Assembly: GCF_002276045.1 (NCBI RefSeq)
Contig: NZ_NQMR01000025.1
Coordinates: forward strand, 1 to 64,000
Direction of reading: 5' to 3'
Length of the DNA stretch: 64,000 bases
Origin: Pseudoalteromonas sp. NBT06-2
GTDB lineage: Bacteria; Pseudomonadota; Gammaproteobacteria; Enterobacterales; Alteromonadaceae
Shown: piece after piece, positions 1 to 8,738 of the stretch
Layout: each line of letters begins with the position of its first letter
Position numbering within the stretch: the stretch's first letter is position 1
Made by a program: the position numbers and the translations under genes
The notes under the pieces: model-generated
What the model was told of the DNA's origin: nothing
Databases searched by the model: none
Seen by the model: only the letters and a program-made list of their open reading frames with translations

Positions 1-101
1 GCACTTTTGCGAAGTTCAGCTCATAGCGAATAACGGCCGTTTAAAATTGTAATATCACCATGTAAAATACAAGACCTGAACCCATTTGAGTGTTCTCAGT
101 T

Positions 102-1025
102 TTATGGGTTAATGATTTCTTTATTTAGCCACTGTTCGAAAAAAGTTAAAAATACATTTACCTGCATTGGCATATACTGTCTACTGGCATATATAGCTTG
201 AACACCGACCACTTCGGTATCACTATGACTAAGTCCTCGTACATATTCATCTAGTAGCAATACGAGCTTGTTGTTAGATAGGTCTCTTTTTATGTCAATT
301 AATGACTTAAAAGCAATGCCAAAACCTTGAACAGCCCAACGCCTAATGACCTCACCGTCTGAACATGACAAATGCGGCTCTACCTTTATTGATTGTCGTT
401 TGTTATTAACTTCAAAATGCCAATCATTTAATGGTTGACCAGAGCGTTCGAGAATCAAACAACGGTGATGCAATAGGTCTTCTGGATGTCGGGGTGATCC
501 GTTGTGTTTTATGTAGTCAGGAGAGGCGCACAACACTCGCCGATTTTGAACTAAAGGTCTGCTGATAAGATTACTGTCTGATAAGTTACCGAATCTAAAG
601 GCAATATCAACGCCTTGATCAATGATGTTGATTAAGCCGTCAGATAACATTAAATGAGGAGAAATATTAGGATGGTTACTGGTAAATTCAGCAAGTGCTG
701 GTGCAACATATTGTCGGCCGAAATCAGAAGTTGCGGATATTCGTAAGTGTCCTCGCAATGTGTTTTGCGAGTCTTGTATCATATTTTCAGTATTTTCGAC
801 TTCTTCAATTACCCTTAAACAGCCACTATAAAAACGCTCACCAGCATCGGTTAACGAGATACTTCGTGTATTTCGAGTCAACAACCTTGTGCCGTAACGT
901 TTTTCAATTTGGTTAATGCGTGCCGTCATACTTGCAGGTGAAAGCCCTAATTTTCGTCCTGCTGCCGCTAGCCCTCCCGCTTTTACTACGTGAACGAACA
1001 ACGCCATATCATCAATCTTCGTCAT
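102..1025 (-). CDS. LysR-family transcriptional regulator
   Basis: 307 residues, normal LysR length. Residues 1-60 form the winged helix-turn-helix (FVHVVKAGGLAAAGRKLG) and about 90-300 the effector-binding domain of the two-lobed periplasmic-binding-protein fold; overall it resembles the CrgA-like subgroup. It is transcribed away from the VOC and alkene-reductase genes with only 97 bp between the start codons, the usual layout for a LysR regulator and its target operon. It therefore probably controls a response to electrophiles or aldehydes. The family is certain; target and effector are inferred from position. Confidence 0.93.
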   Translation of the reverse strand: MTKIDDMALFVHVVKAGGLAAAGRKLGLSPASMTARINQIEKRYGTRLLTRNTRSISLTDAGERFYSGCLRVIEEVENTENMIQDSQNTLRGHLRISATSDFGRQYVAPALAEFTSNHPNISPHLMLSDGLINIIDQGVDIAFRFGNLSDSNLISRPLVQNRRVLCASPDYIKHNGSPRHPEDLLHHRCLILERSGQPLNDWHFEVNNKRQSIKVEPHLSCSDGEVIRRWAVQGFGIAFKSLIDIKRDLSNNKLVLLLDEYVRGLSHSDTEVVGVQAIYASRQYMPMQVNVFLTFFEQWLNKEIINP

Positions 1026-1122
1026 GATTCTTCAGTTTTTGTGAATAGTGATTTAACTCTACGAGCAATTATCAAATTAGTCAAAACAGTTAAACTGATT
1101 ACATCGCTTTAAGGAGGTTGAT
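1026..1122. promoter_or_regulatory. divergent promoter region between the LysR gene and the VOC/OYE operon
   Basis: This 97-bp region holds a perfect short palindrome, CAGTTAAACTG at 1087-1097, a plausible part of a LysR binding site, and a very strong Shine-Dalgarno AAGGAGG at 1111-1117 for the VOC gene. I could not assign -35/-10 boxes with confidence. Confidence 0.5.
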
Positions 1123-1539
1123 ATGCAATTAAATCACGCTTTACTGCTGGCATCTAATTTAGATGAAATGTCGCAGTTTTTAATACAGACACTTGGTTTG
1201 AAAGAGGGCCAACGTCCACCGTTTGGTTTTGCTGGTGTTTGGTTATATGACGAACTCAATGTGCCTTGTATTCATATTGTGGGGAGAAGTGACATTAACC
1301 CTGAGCAATCTTTTTATTTAGGACATGATAAAAAGCACAGTTCAACACAGAGCCTGCCAACGGTCGACCATTTAGCATTTTCCTCAAATGATTACCAAGG
1401 GCTTAAAGGTCGTTTGTTAACGTATAACGTGCCTTTTATTGAACGTGAGATACCCGAAGCCAACGAACACCAAATATTTATCACAGGTCCTGATGGCCTA
1501 AAAATCGAAATTCAATCTTCGAGAAACGACATTCATTAA
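1123..1539 (+). CDS. VOC-superfamily (glyoxalase/dioxygenase-fold) protein
   Basis: 138 residues with the paired beta-alpha-beta-beta-beta modules of the vicinal-oxygen-chelate fold. It opens MQLNHALLLASNLDEMSQFL, then has VDHLAFSSNDYQGLKGRL in the middle and ends FITGPDGLKIEIQS, where the Glu is a usual metal ligand. The ATG follows a near-perfect SD (AAGGAGG, six bases upstream). It lies 13 bp before the alkene reductase and is surely co-transcribed with it. A lyase, isomerase or dioxygenase acting on a reactive carbonyl is likely; the exact substrate cannot be read from sequence. Confidence 0.88.
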   Translation: MQLNHALLLASNLDEMSQFLIQTLGLKEGQRPPFGFAGVWLYDELNVPCIHIVGRSDINPEQSFYLGHDKKHSSTQSLPTVDHLAFSSNDYQGLKGRLLTYNVPFIEREIPEANEHQIFITGPDGLKIEIQSSRNDIH

Positions 1540-1552
1540 TGGGGTTAAGAAT

Positions 1553-2656
1553 ATGAAAAACGCATTATTTAACAAAGGCAAACTTGGAAACCTTAATACC
1601 AACAATAAAGTGGTGATGGCACCTATGACGCGTTCTCGTACAGCGCAACCCGGTGATATACCCACAGAGTTAATAGCTACTTACTATGCGCAAAGAGCAA
1701 GTGCTGGTTTTATAGTGTCAGAAGCGACACAAATTTCAGGGCAAGGTAAAGGCTACTCCTTTACACCGGGCATTTATACACAAGCACAAATTGACGGTTG
1801 GAAGAAAGTCACCAATGCTGTTCATGACAATGATGGCATTATTTTTTCTCAGCTTTGGCATGTTGGCCGGATGTCACACCCTGTGTTTCATCCTGATGGA
1901 CTACCCGTTGCACCGAGCGCCTTAGCTCCAGATGCACAAGTGTGGGTAGTGGGTGATGATGGCATTGGCCGCATGCTCGACTGCCCTATTCCACGAGCGT
2001 TATCAAAACAAGAAATCAAAGGTATTGTTGAAGACTACCGCCAAGCGGCAGCTAACGCTATAGAAGCGGGATTTGACGGTGTAGAGGTACACGCAGGAAA
2101 TGGTTATTTAATTGACCAATTTTTACGAACTACATCAAACAAACGCACTGACGATTATGGTGGAGGTTTAGAAAATCGCATTCGCTTTGCATTAGAAATA
2201 ATTAAAACCATTAGTGATGAAATAGGCGCGGAGCGTACAGCGATAAGATTAGCACCATTTATTACCCAAAGAGGCATGAATGACCCAGAAGCAATCGATG
2301 CCATTTTGTTGTTAGCAAAATATTTTAATGAGTTGGGTATTGCTTATATTCACCTCGCCGAAGCAGACTGGGACGACGCTCCAACTGTAACAGAAACGTT
2401 TCGTCAGCAATTACGTGAAAATTTCTCTGGCGCAATTGTCGTAGCGGGTAATTACACATTAGATAAAGCGGACGAATTAATTAATAACAATTTAGTTGAC
2501 TATGTTGCTTTTGGCCGGAAATTTCTAGCAAACCCTGATTTACCCTATCGACTAGCAAACAATTTACCACTCAATGACATTTCAGATCCAACTACCTTGT
2601 TCGGTGGTGATGATCGTGGTTACACCAATTATCCAGTTTATGGTAAGCAAATTTAA
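1553..2656 (+). CDS. Old Yellow Enzyme-family alkene reductase (NemA-like)
   Basis: 367 residues, typical of FMN-dependent ene-reductases that reduce activated C=C bonds (enals, maleimides, nitro compounds) with NAD(P)H. Visible signatures are MAPMTRSRT near the N-terminus (FMN-binding strand 1), QLWHVGRMSHP around residue 100, the substrate-binding pair in VEVHAGNGYLIDQFL (His and Asn of H-A-G-N), SNKRTDDYGG, and the phosphate-binding end VAFGRKFLANPDLP. It sits between the VOC gene and an alcohol dehydrogenase remnant, a familiar electrophile-detoxification set. The start is ATG with a GGGGTTAAG-type SD. Physiological substrate unknown. Confidence 0.93.
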   Translation: MKNALFNKGKLGNLNTNNKVVMAPMTRSRTAQPGDIPTELIATYYAQRASAGFIVSEATQISGQGKGYSFTPGIYTQAQIDGWKKVTNAVHDNDGIIFSQLWHVGRMSHPVFHPDGLPVAPSALAPDAQVWVVGDDGIGRMLDCPIPRALSKQEIKGIVEDYRQAAANAIEAGFDGVEVHAGNGYLIDQFLRTTSNKRTDDYGGGLENRIRFALEIIKTISDEIGAERTAIRLAPFITQRGMNDPEAIDAILLLAKYFNELGIAYIHLAEADWDDAPTVTETFRQQLRENFSGAIVVAGNYTLDKADELINNNLVDYVAFGRKFLANPDLPYRLANNLPLNDISDPTTLFGGDDRGYTNYPVYGKQI

Positions 2657-2666
2657 GGAGTTATCT

Positions 2667-2915
2667 ATGAAAGCAATTGGCCTATATCGGTATTTACCGA
2701 TAGAAAATGAGCAAGCATTACAAGACGTCGAAATCGCTAAGCCTTCAGCTTCTGGTTACGATTTACTGGTGAAAGTTAATGCTATTTCAGTTAATCCGGT
2801 TGATACCAAAATGCGAGCGCCTAAAGAAAAGCTTGAAACATCACCAAGAGTCTTAGGTTGGGATGCGGCAGGTATTGTTGAAGCGATTGGTGAGAAAGTA
2901 GGTAATAAAAAATAA
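2667..2915 (+). pseudogene. 5' fragment of a zinc-type alcohol dehydrogenase / quinone oxidoreductase
   Basis: It starts at ATG 2667 behind SD AAGGAG and encodes only 82 residues of the N-terminal GroES-like domain of the medium-chain dehydrogenase superfamily (KVNAISVNPVDTKMR, then VLGWDAAGIVEAIGEKV). The normal protein is about 330-340 residues. Homology stops after GEKV, followed by GNKK and a TAA, so the NAD(P)-binding domain is missing. The break coincides with the edge of the mobile-element-rich region, so an insertion or deletion probably removed the 3' part. No remainder of the gene is visible elsewhere in the window. Confidence 0.85.
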
Positions 2916-2950
2916 TAAAAAGGACAGACATAAAATTTAGCCGTCCAAAA
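2911..2950 (-). terminator. possible intrinsic terminator downstream of the transposase gene
   Basis: Read on the minus strand, GGACGG (2946-2941) can pair with CTGTCC (2927-2922) with one G-U pair, followed by TTTTTATTATTTTTT. The orientation suits the transposase gene ending at 3123. The loop of 13 nt is long and the stem only 6 bp. Confidence 0.4.
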
Positions 2951-3122
2951 AATGATTAGTCACAAAAATTTTGATCATTAATACCAATTAGGGGTGAAAA
3001 CTAAGGAAGTTATTTTTTCATATCATGCTAATTTCAGTCAAAAGATTACTATAACTGGATTTTTGCCAACAAAACTCACCTTTAATCAAAAAGAGGGGAA
3101 TATTTTTTGGTAGTATTAATTA

Positions 3123-4133
3123 CTAACCTACGCCTTTATACCACTTATCTTTATGCTCATGTGCACATTTCAACAATGATGATCTTGAACCCGAAAAATT
3201 ACCATATTGCCGCCTGAAAAACAAAATCGTATTTAACCAGCTATCTTGTTCAATATGCATCACTGTTAATATTTTAGGTTCACTCTCTGAAATTGAACCG
3301 CGTTTTTTTGGGTTGATCAGTCGCCCACTCCAATCTGCTAACTCTAAATAATCGTATAAAGTAAAAGGAATTGTACCATCATTCTGACTTGCCCCCTCAT
3401 TCTGACTTGAACCAAATAGCAGTAATTTTAATGGTTGTTTAGGAACTGAAATTTCATTGTTTATATGCGATTTTTTTTCTTGTTTTTTAAAGGAAGCGAA
3501 TTGCTTTATCCGCTCTTGAATCGATGTAAAATCGCTATCGGTCAGAGAGTTAGCCATTTTTGCCCTAATAGGGTTCAAATCAACATATATCATGCAACTC
3601 AGTATGGCTGTTTCATCTAGTAGTGCTTGTGACTTAAAACGCCCTTCCCAAAATTTACCTGTACAGTTATCTTCTTTATTTGCAGCTCTTGCAATGAATT
3701 CATTCAAGTTTTTCATAAACCAACTTATATCATAAAGTCGCTCCCGCCACTTTTGAACAAACATTTTAATACGATATAAACAAGCTGTATCTAGCTTTTC
3801 TCCTGCTAAATAGCGATTGACCAACACGTTACCATTATAAAGTTGGTACCAACGCTTAATAACTTCATCATCATCCCAGCTATTAGCTGCCAGCTTATTT
3901 ACATTCAGAACAAGGTGATAATGATTACTCATGATAGCATAAGCTGCTATTTTAATTGAAAATACTGTTGAAAGGTGCTTGATACGATCCTGTATCCAAA
4001 TACGTCTATGATCGAAGTTTTGTCCCGAATAACTATCATCACCGCATAAATACGAGCGACGTATACATCTGGAAATAACATGATAATAACTACTGGAAGT
4101 TAAATCTATTAAGTTACGCCTTGCTCTCGTCAT
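3123..4133 (-). CDS. REP-associated tyrosine transposase (Y1/IS200-like HUH family)
   Basis: 336 residues from the ATG at 4133; the product then opens MTRARRNLIDLTSSSYYHVI, the usual beginning of this family, and I prefer this start to an upstream in-frame ATG at 4166. The HUH motif is present as AIMSNHYHLVLNV near residue 90. Later blocks (NCTGKFWEGRFKSQALLDE, then MIYVDLNPIRAKMA) are typical of RAYT proteins, single-copy housekeeping-like transposases that act on REP hairpins. No flanking IS ends are visible. The C-terminal half carries a low-complexity SQNEGASQNDG stretch. It may be intact; activity is unknown. Two REP-like hairpins with a GTAG head lie at 16.4 and 44.8 kb. Confidence 0.9.
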   Translation of the reverse strand: MTRARRNLIDLTSSSYYHVISRCIRRSYLCGDDSYSGQNFDHRRIWIQDRIKHLSTVFSIKIAAYAIMSNHYHLVLNVNKLAANSWDDDEVIKRWYQLYNGNVLVNRYLAGEKLDTACLYRIKMFVQKWRERLYDISWFMKNLNEFIARAANKEDNCTGKFWEGRFKSQALLDETAILSCMIYVDLNPIRAKMANSLTDSDFTSIQERIKQFASFKKQEKKSHINNEISVPKQPLKLLLFGSSQNEGASQNDGTIPFTLYDYLELADWSGRLINPKKRGSISESEPKILTVMHIEQDSWLNTILFFRRQYGNFSGSRSSLLKCAHEHKDKWYKGVG

Positions 4134-4234
4134 GTTAGCCAACCAAACAAATTGAATACTATTCAATCATAGTTCAATATATCTAGATGGCCAAATTATA
4201 TGCCTGTCTCTATATATTCTATTTAAAGAACCCC

Positions 4235-4477
4235 TCACCTTTTTTTAAGCTCATTTTTCAAAAAACTAGCTATTGAAATCAACCCTGCTTTATTTTTTAT
4301 TTTATTCATTTCAGAAATAGTAAACCTTAAACCTATTAGTTCTGATTGCTTTTCAGCTTTTAGCTTAGGTTTTCTTCAAATTATACCTTTGATTTTGACA
4401 TGTTTATGTAAATCCATATTTAATAAAGTTTGTTTTGAATTAACTTTAAAAGCAGCTAAATTATTTTTATTTGGCAT
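4235..4477 (-). pseudogene. small ParA-partner protein (RHH/ParB-like), interrupted by one in-frame TGA
   Basis: The frame opens at ATG 4477, inside the last codons of the upstream ParA-like gene (overlap of 11 bases, as in translationally coupled parAB pairs). It runs 80 codons to TGA at 4237-4235 with a single internal TGA at 4378-4376. The product begins MPNKNNLAAFKVNSKQ. After the internal TGA it reads RKPKLKAEKQSELIGLRFT and then IKNKAGLISIASFLKNEL, which resembles small DNA-binding partners of plasmid or island partition ATPases. The context I-I-stop-R-K-P suggests an ancestral Gly (GRKP), that is GGA to TGA. Reading through the terminal TGA would reach TAA three codons later. Family call tentative. 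Confidence 0.6.
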
Positions 4478-5108
4478 ATTTTGAATATATTAATTGGTAA
4501 ATAGCATTAAATTGATTATTAACTTCTTTATATTGATATTTAGCTAATCCCGATAAATCCATTAATTGTGCTATAGACTTTTCTTGTTCAAAAATAACAT
4601 CGAATACTGCAGAATATTTTAGAGGCAAAACTTTGATATCAGTTGAAAAGTGAGTTTTTATAGCATTTTTAATGTTTACTGCATCAATACTATTTCACCA
4701 ATGGCTGAAATTATCTTTTTTACTTTTCTTTTTAAGCTTGGTAGTTATCACTATAATATTTTTATTTAACTGCATCACTTCAGCAATAGTGTTTAATCAA
4801 GCTTTTATTGACTTAACCTCATTATAAATAGGTATTAACACTAAATCTGATTGTTTTATTGCTGAGCTAATACTGAGAGATGATTTAGATATAGATCCTG
4901 CAAGATCAAATACTATATCAATATCATCAGGGATAAATGGGAATTCATCATTTAAATCTAAGCTTAGAAAATCTTCTTCAGGCAAGAAACCATCATAAAT
5001 ATGATAAGGCTCATTAGTCCCTATGCAGTAACCTTTATCTAAAGCAAAGTTTGTTGCTATAGGCGTTTTACCTGCAGATCACTTAGTACTATAAATTGTA
5101 ATTTTCAT
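4467..5108 (-). pseudogene. ParA/MinD-like partition ATPase, three in-frame TGA codons
   Basis: One uninterrupted frame of 214 codons from ATG 5108 to TAA at 4469-4467, broken only by TGA at 5081-5079, 4799-4797 and 4697-4695. The first TGA falls inside the Walker A loop: residues read STK, stop, SAGKTPIATN, where ParA proteins have K-G-G-x-G-K-T, so the lost residue is almost certainly Gly (GGA to TGA). DIVFDLAGSISKSSLSIS looks like the Walker B/switch segment, and ALKQ-type text (SAIKQSDLVLIPIYNEVKSI) the following strand. There are no frameshifts and no TAA or TAG. It is either a young pseudogene or a gene read through TGA. With the overlapping downstream gene it marks a plasmid- or island-type partition locus. 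Confidence 0.7.
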
Positions 5109-5310
5109 AAAGTTGATTTTATTAAATAAATCACATTACTAGATATACTCAGAAATATTGATTTAGCAAATTAATTTATAAATATCAGTTGTTTTTGTTA
5201 TTTCGAGTTACTAGAAATAATTGCTTTACTTGAATTTATAAAGTAGCTTACAATTTGTATTTTAAACGTACAAAATTATTTTATTATTGATAAATAAAGG
5301 ACAATTACTC

Positions 5311-6372
5311 ATGAGTAGATTAATTTTACCAATATTAATGTTCGCCTCCATTCCAGCCCTATCATTCGATATTAATATCTCCGCTACAACACCATTAGAA
5401 AATGAAAAGTATAAAGACAGTAAACTCTCAAATGCAACTCATGAGAATTTAACCTTAGAAGCTATTCATAACTTAAAAACAGAAACTTTAAACGGTAGAA
5501 ATAAAAATGATTTATTGGAGCAAATTATTGCAGGAGTTCGTTGGAATGATGATCCCCAACGCCAATTAAAAAATCACAAACTAGACTCTCTTGCTTCATT
5601 TCTAGATTCTTGCAGTTCAAAAGTAAACTCAAAAATAGATGTTAATTGGGATATGTTTTATCGTTCTCACTGTGGGGATATGCAGTTTTTACATTCAATG
5701 GCCTCAAATAAAAATGAAACGGCTGATATAACAAAAAAACGCATGATGCTATGGGCTGAGTTTGCATATCAAATTGCCGTTGGCAGAATGCCTGATTCTT
5801 ATCCTAAAAGGGATGATATGCCTCATGAGTTTTATTTCAAAAGTTTAGACTATATATTACCCGAAGATAGTGCTGCCCGATTAACCGATTTAATGATTAA
5901 ACCTAATGGAGGTCGCAAACTTTGGAATGCGCGTTTAATGTTTTCCTTAGAATGTGATAGAGATTTAACCTTTTTCAATTTTAATAGCTGGACATCTGTT
6001 TCATGTGAACAAATATACTTAGATAAAGAAGAAGTTATGAATATGGCATTAGGTTCTCTTCTGCACATGATCGAAGATTCATACTCAAATAGCCATACTA
6101 AAAGACAGAATAATGCAATTACACAATTTGGATTTTATACAATGCAGAGTTCAAGTAAACATGGTAATGCCGATGAACAGTATTCAAAAGAAAATCATGG
6201 TAATAATTTAAATCAAGCTTTAATTAATGTAATAAATTTTGTTTTAAATGAAAGAGATTTTGGGGAAAAAAATCAATGGCCTAAATTACAAAGTATATTA
6301 AACAAAGTATTTGTTTTACATCCTAAAAATTATAAAGGTGAACCTAACCATCTCGGGTATGCTAAAAATTAA
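5311..6372 (+). CDS. secreted protein, possibly phospholipase C / P1-nuclease-like
   Basis: 353 residues from ATG 5311, preceded by SD AAAGGA; an upstream in-frame start at 5287 would put residues ahead of a clean signal peptide (MSRLILPILMFASIPALS). I do not recognise the family with certainty. Histidine and aspartate clusters are spaced as in zinc-dependent phospholipase C/P1-nuclease folds: THENLTLEAI near the N-terminus, SHCGDMQFLHSMAS around residue 120, and GSLLHMIEDSYSNSHTKR around 255. Cysteines are few, which suits an exported protein. It stands alone between the ParA remnant and a convergent small gene, in very AT-rich DNA like the rest of this accessory block. Enzymatic role is inference. 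Confidence 0.7.
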   Translation: MSRLILPILMFASIPALSFDINISATTPLENEKYKDSKLSNATHENLTLEAIHNLKTETLNGRNKNDLLEQIIAGVRWNDDPQRQLKNHKLDSLASFLDSCSSKVNSKIDVNWDMFYRSHCGDMQFLHSMASNKNETADITKKRMMLWAEFAYQIAVGRMPDSYPKRDDMPHEFYFKSLDYILPEDSAARLTDLMIKPNGGRKLWNARLMFSLECDRDLTFFNFNSWTSVSCEQIYLDKEEVMNMALGSLLHMIEDSYSNSHTKRQNNAITQFGFYTMQSSSKHGNADEQYSKENHGNNLNQALINVINFVLNERDFGEKNQWPKLQSILNKVFVLHPKNYKGEPNHLGYAKN

Positions 6373-6387
6373 TTAAGCTAATATATT

Positions 6388-6759
6388 CTAATTTTTTTTA
6401 AACTCATGTCTACCATGAGTTTTACCCTTATCAATATGACTTAATTGGTTAAGATCAGACTTTGCTTTCAATACTTTGATCTGCTTCGCTTCCTCTTGCG
6501 ATAATAGCCCTAAAGATTTTGCTTCTTGGAGATCTGCGTAATTTAATGATTTAAATGCTTGTTTCAAGCTCTGCTCATTGATTTTTTGAGCTAGTTTTAC
6601 TTCTTCAGATGTACCTAGTCTGTCAGACCATAGTTTATCATTATTATATTTAAGACTAAGCTCAATATTATTATTTGCATATAAAACAGATTTAAAAGCA
6701 ACAATACGCTCTTCTAATGAATTATCTTTAGGATTAAAAATACTTGCTGAATTTGGCAT
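6388..6759 (-). CDS. hypothetical protein (123 aa)
   Basis: Unrecognised. The product is hydrophilic and helical, opening MPNSASIFNPKDNSLEERIV, with charged segments such as LSQEEAKQIKVLKAKSDL, and no signal peptide or membrane segment. ATG 6759 (or 6765) lacks a visible Shine-Dalgarno. It converges with the secreted protein upstream (15 bp between stops) and diverges from the AlpA-like gene. It may belong to the mobile element that carried the AlpA-like gene and integrase. It stops with TAG. Confidence 0.5.
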   Translation of the reverse strand: MPNSASIFNPKDNSLEERIVAFKSVLYANNNIELSLKYNNDKLWSDRLGTSEEVKLAQKINEQSLKQAFKSLNYADLQEAKSLGLLSQEEAKQIKVLKAKSDLNQLSHIDKGKTHGRHEFKKN

Positions 6760-6856
6760 AAACAAATATATATTGATTACTGTATAAACAATATTGAGCC
6801 TTTGCTAAGATAAATTCAAATACTTTTATTCTTTTTAATAAATATTTAGTGGTGTG

Positions 6857-7285
6857 ATGGATCAACCTTTTTCAAAACAGCTTTGCGAATTGGCCGATAA
6901 TATGGGTATTGCTCTTTACCAGCGATTTACTCAAGTTGAAGCTTCTCTATTTTTAAGGTGTCCTTTAGTTGAATTAGAAAACTTACAAAAGAAAAGAAAA
7001 ATTGAGTTTATTCAAATAACAAATAATCAAACTGAGTTTTTTGGATATCAATTAATAGATTACGTACTAACGAATATAAAAGAGAAATCATCGCCTACAG
7101 GCCAACCATCAACTTCCGAGCGAATTCTATGCTCTAAAGAAGTTCAGGAGCTTACAGGGTTATCTCGAACTACAATTTGGCGATTAGAAAGAGCGGGGAA
7201 GTTTCCAGCCAGAGTTCCGTTACAATCAACACGAGTCGGTTGGCGAAACACAGAAGTACAACAATGGTTAATGCACCTAAAGTAA
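6857..7285 (+). CDS. AlpA-family DNA-binding regulator with N-terminal extension
   Basis: 142 residues. Residues about 85-142 are an AlpA/MerR-type winged helix: CSKEVQELTGLSRTTIWRLE, then AGKFPARVPLQSTRVGWR and a terminal EVQQWL, which is the complete AlpA signature. AlpA proteins are regulators of excision or integration in prophages and islands. The first 80 residues are an unrelated domain I cannot name (HTH-like text VEASLFLRCPLVELENLQK). I chose ATG 6857 over the GTG one codon upstream. Together with the decayed integrase at 9.1 kb it points to a former integrative element. Confidence 0.82.
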   Translation: MDQPFSKQLCELADNMGIALYQRFTQVEASLFLRCPLVELENLQKKRKIEFIQITNNQTEFFGYQLIDYVLTNIKEKSSPTGQPSTSERILCSKEVQELTGLSRTTIWRLERAGKFPARVPLQSTRVGWRNTEVQQWLMHLK

Positions 7286-7424
7286 CTTTTTGTAATTTGC
7301 TATTTCGATTTGTTAAATATGCCAGTCATAAGAATCGCCAAATTAATTAAGCAATCAAATTGCTTTTCACTTAATTTTTTGATTATAGTTGTACCTAATT
7401 CAACATGATCAAGGAACTTTCAAA

Positions 7425-8732
7425 ATGAATAAAAAAAGAATAAAAAAATTAGTTGCCCTAAGTTTATTTTCATTTGCTACTAATCCTGTTTTCGCAGATG
7501 ATTTAAAAATACCGAATAAAGAAGAAAGTCCTTCTAAAACAATCGAAGATAATGAAACTCCTGCAGAAAACACTACTTTTTTAAAAGAAATTGATTTTCT
7601 AAAAAGTATAACAACTAAGTCTACTCCATTAAATAAAGCGATTGAAGTGTTTGCTGATTATGCAAAAGAAGCTGTAGAAACAACCCGTGAAGATCAAGAT
7701 AAAATTGAGGCCATGGCCAATAACCTTCTAAAAATCACTATTGAAATGCAAGGGTTAGATAATATAGATGATCTATTTATAACAAACATAAGGGCTAGAT
7801 TACATTATTTAATCGATTGGTCATACAAGATAACACTAATAAAAAACAAAAAAGTTAGTAGAGATATTAAGACAAAAATGGTTCGTATGGCTACTTTAGC
7901 AGCAGAGCTAGTCGTTGCAGGAGAGAAAAATGAAACGCCTGAAAAGATAAAGTTTCGAAAAGAAGATTTCCAAGTTAATTTTGATAATTTCTCAACCTCT
8001 ATCCTTAAAGCAAAACGATTCAATTTAAGTATAGGTGCATCATACTCATATATGCCTGATATTAATTTCAAACTTAATAACTCAATTGATTTATCAACCT
8101 ATATGCCAGCAAATTCAAACTCAGAACAATTTCAATCATTGGATTTACACAGTGAAATAGTTGGTGCACATAACTTCACAAATGAAGGATATCTATCGAT
8201 CGATTTTACTGCTCAAATACCTTATGCCGCTGTAGATATATCTATTCCACTCTATGATGAAAAGTTTAATACTAACTATCAAGTAAACTTGCATGACATG
8301 CCTAATAGTAATAAAAATTTGATGACAAAATCTGATGTAGAGACAAATATTAGCTTAAAGTATGACTCTCACATCAGGTTAAGTCTACGAGATATTTATC
8401 AACGTTATTGGCGAGGCAGTGCAATAAATCAGTTTGATTTTGGCTTAGGCTTAGGAGTGACAGGGATAGAAATAATCGAGAAAATTAAAACAGATGTTAA
8501 ATTAGCCGATGATGGACAATCATTTCTAGACGTTACTGAATCTACTAAAATTGAATCTTCTTCAAAAAGAACTCTTACACCTTTTTATTGGTCGTTATTT
8601 ACAAGGTTTGAAGTAAACGACGAATTAGAAGTTGGATTTGACACTAAATTTTATAATTCAGCATCTACAGAGGATTCCCATATTAAAATTGATGGGACAA
8701 CAATGAGACTTTCTTTATCTTATTCATTTTAA
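7425..8732 (+). CDS. predicted outer-membrane beta-barrel protein
   Basis: 435 residues from ATG 7425 (SD AAGGAAC). The signal peptide is MNKKRIKKLVALSLFSFATN..VFA. Residues 30-190 are helical and charged. From about 205 to the end there are alternating amphipathic strands (FNLSIGASYSYMPDI, YLSIDFTAQIPYAAVDIS, FDFGLGLGVTGIEII), ending in LSLSYSF with a C-terminal Phe, the sorting signal of outer-membrane barrels. Not recognised beyond fold. It follows the AlpA-like gene by 139 bp and may be cargo of the same element. Very low GC. Confidence 0.72.
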   Translation: MNKKRIKKLVALSLFSFATNPVFADDLKIPNKEESPSKTIEDNETPAENTTFLKEIDFLKSITTKSTPLNKAIEVFADYAKEAVETTREDQDKIEAMANNLLKITIEMQGLDNIDDLFITNIRARLHYLIDWSYKITLIKNKKVSRDIKTKMVRMATLAAELVVAGEKNETPEKIKFRKEDFQVNFDNFSTSILKAKRFNLSIGASYSYMPDINFKLNNSIDLSTYMPANSNSEQFQSLDLHSEIVGAHNFTNEGYLSIDFTAQIPYAAVDISIPLYDEKFNTNYQVNLHDMPNSNKNLMTKSDVETNISLKYDSHIRLSLRDIYQRYWRGSAINQFDFGLGLGVTGIEIIEKIKTDVKLADDGQSFLDVTESTKIESSSKRTLTPFYWSLFTRFEVNDELEVGFDTKFYNSASTEDSHIKIDGTTMRLSLSYSF

Positions 8733-8738
8733 TTAAAA

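Noticed and set aside
5850-6068. Antisense frame of 72 codons inside the secreted-protein gene
   Set aside because: It is the shadow of a well-supported gene and has no family likeness.
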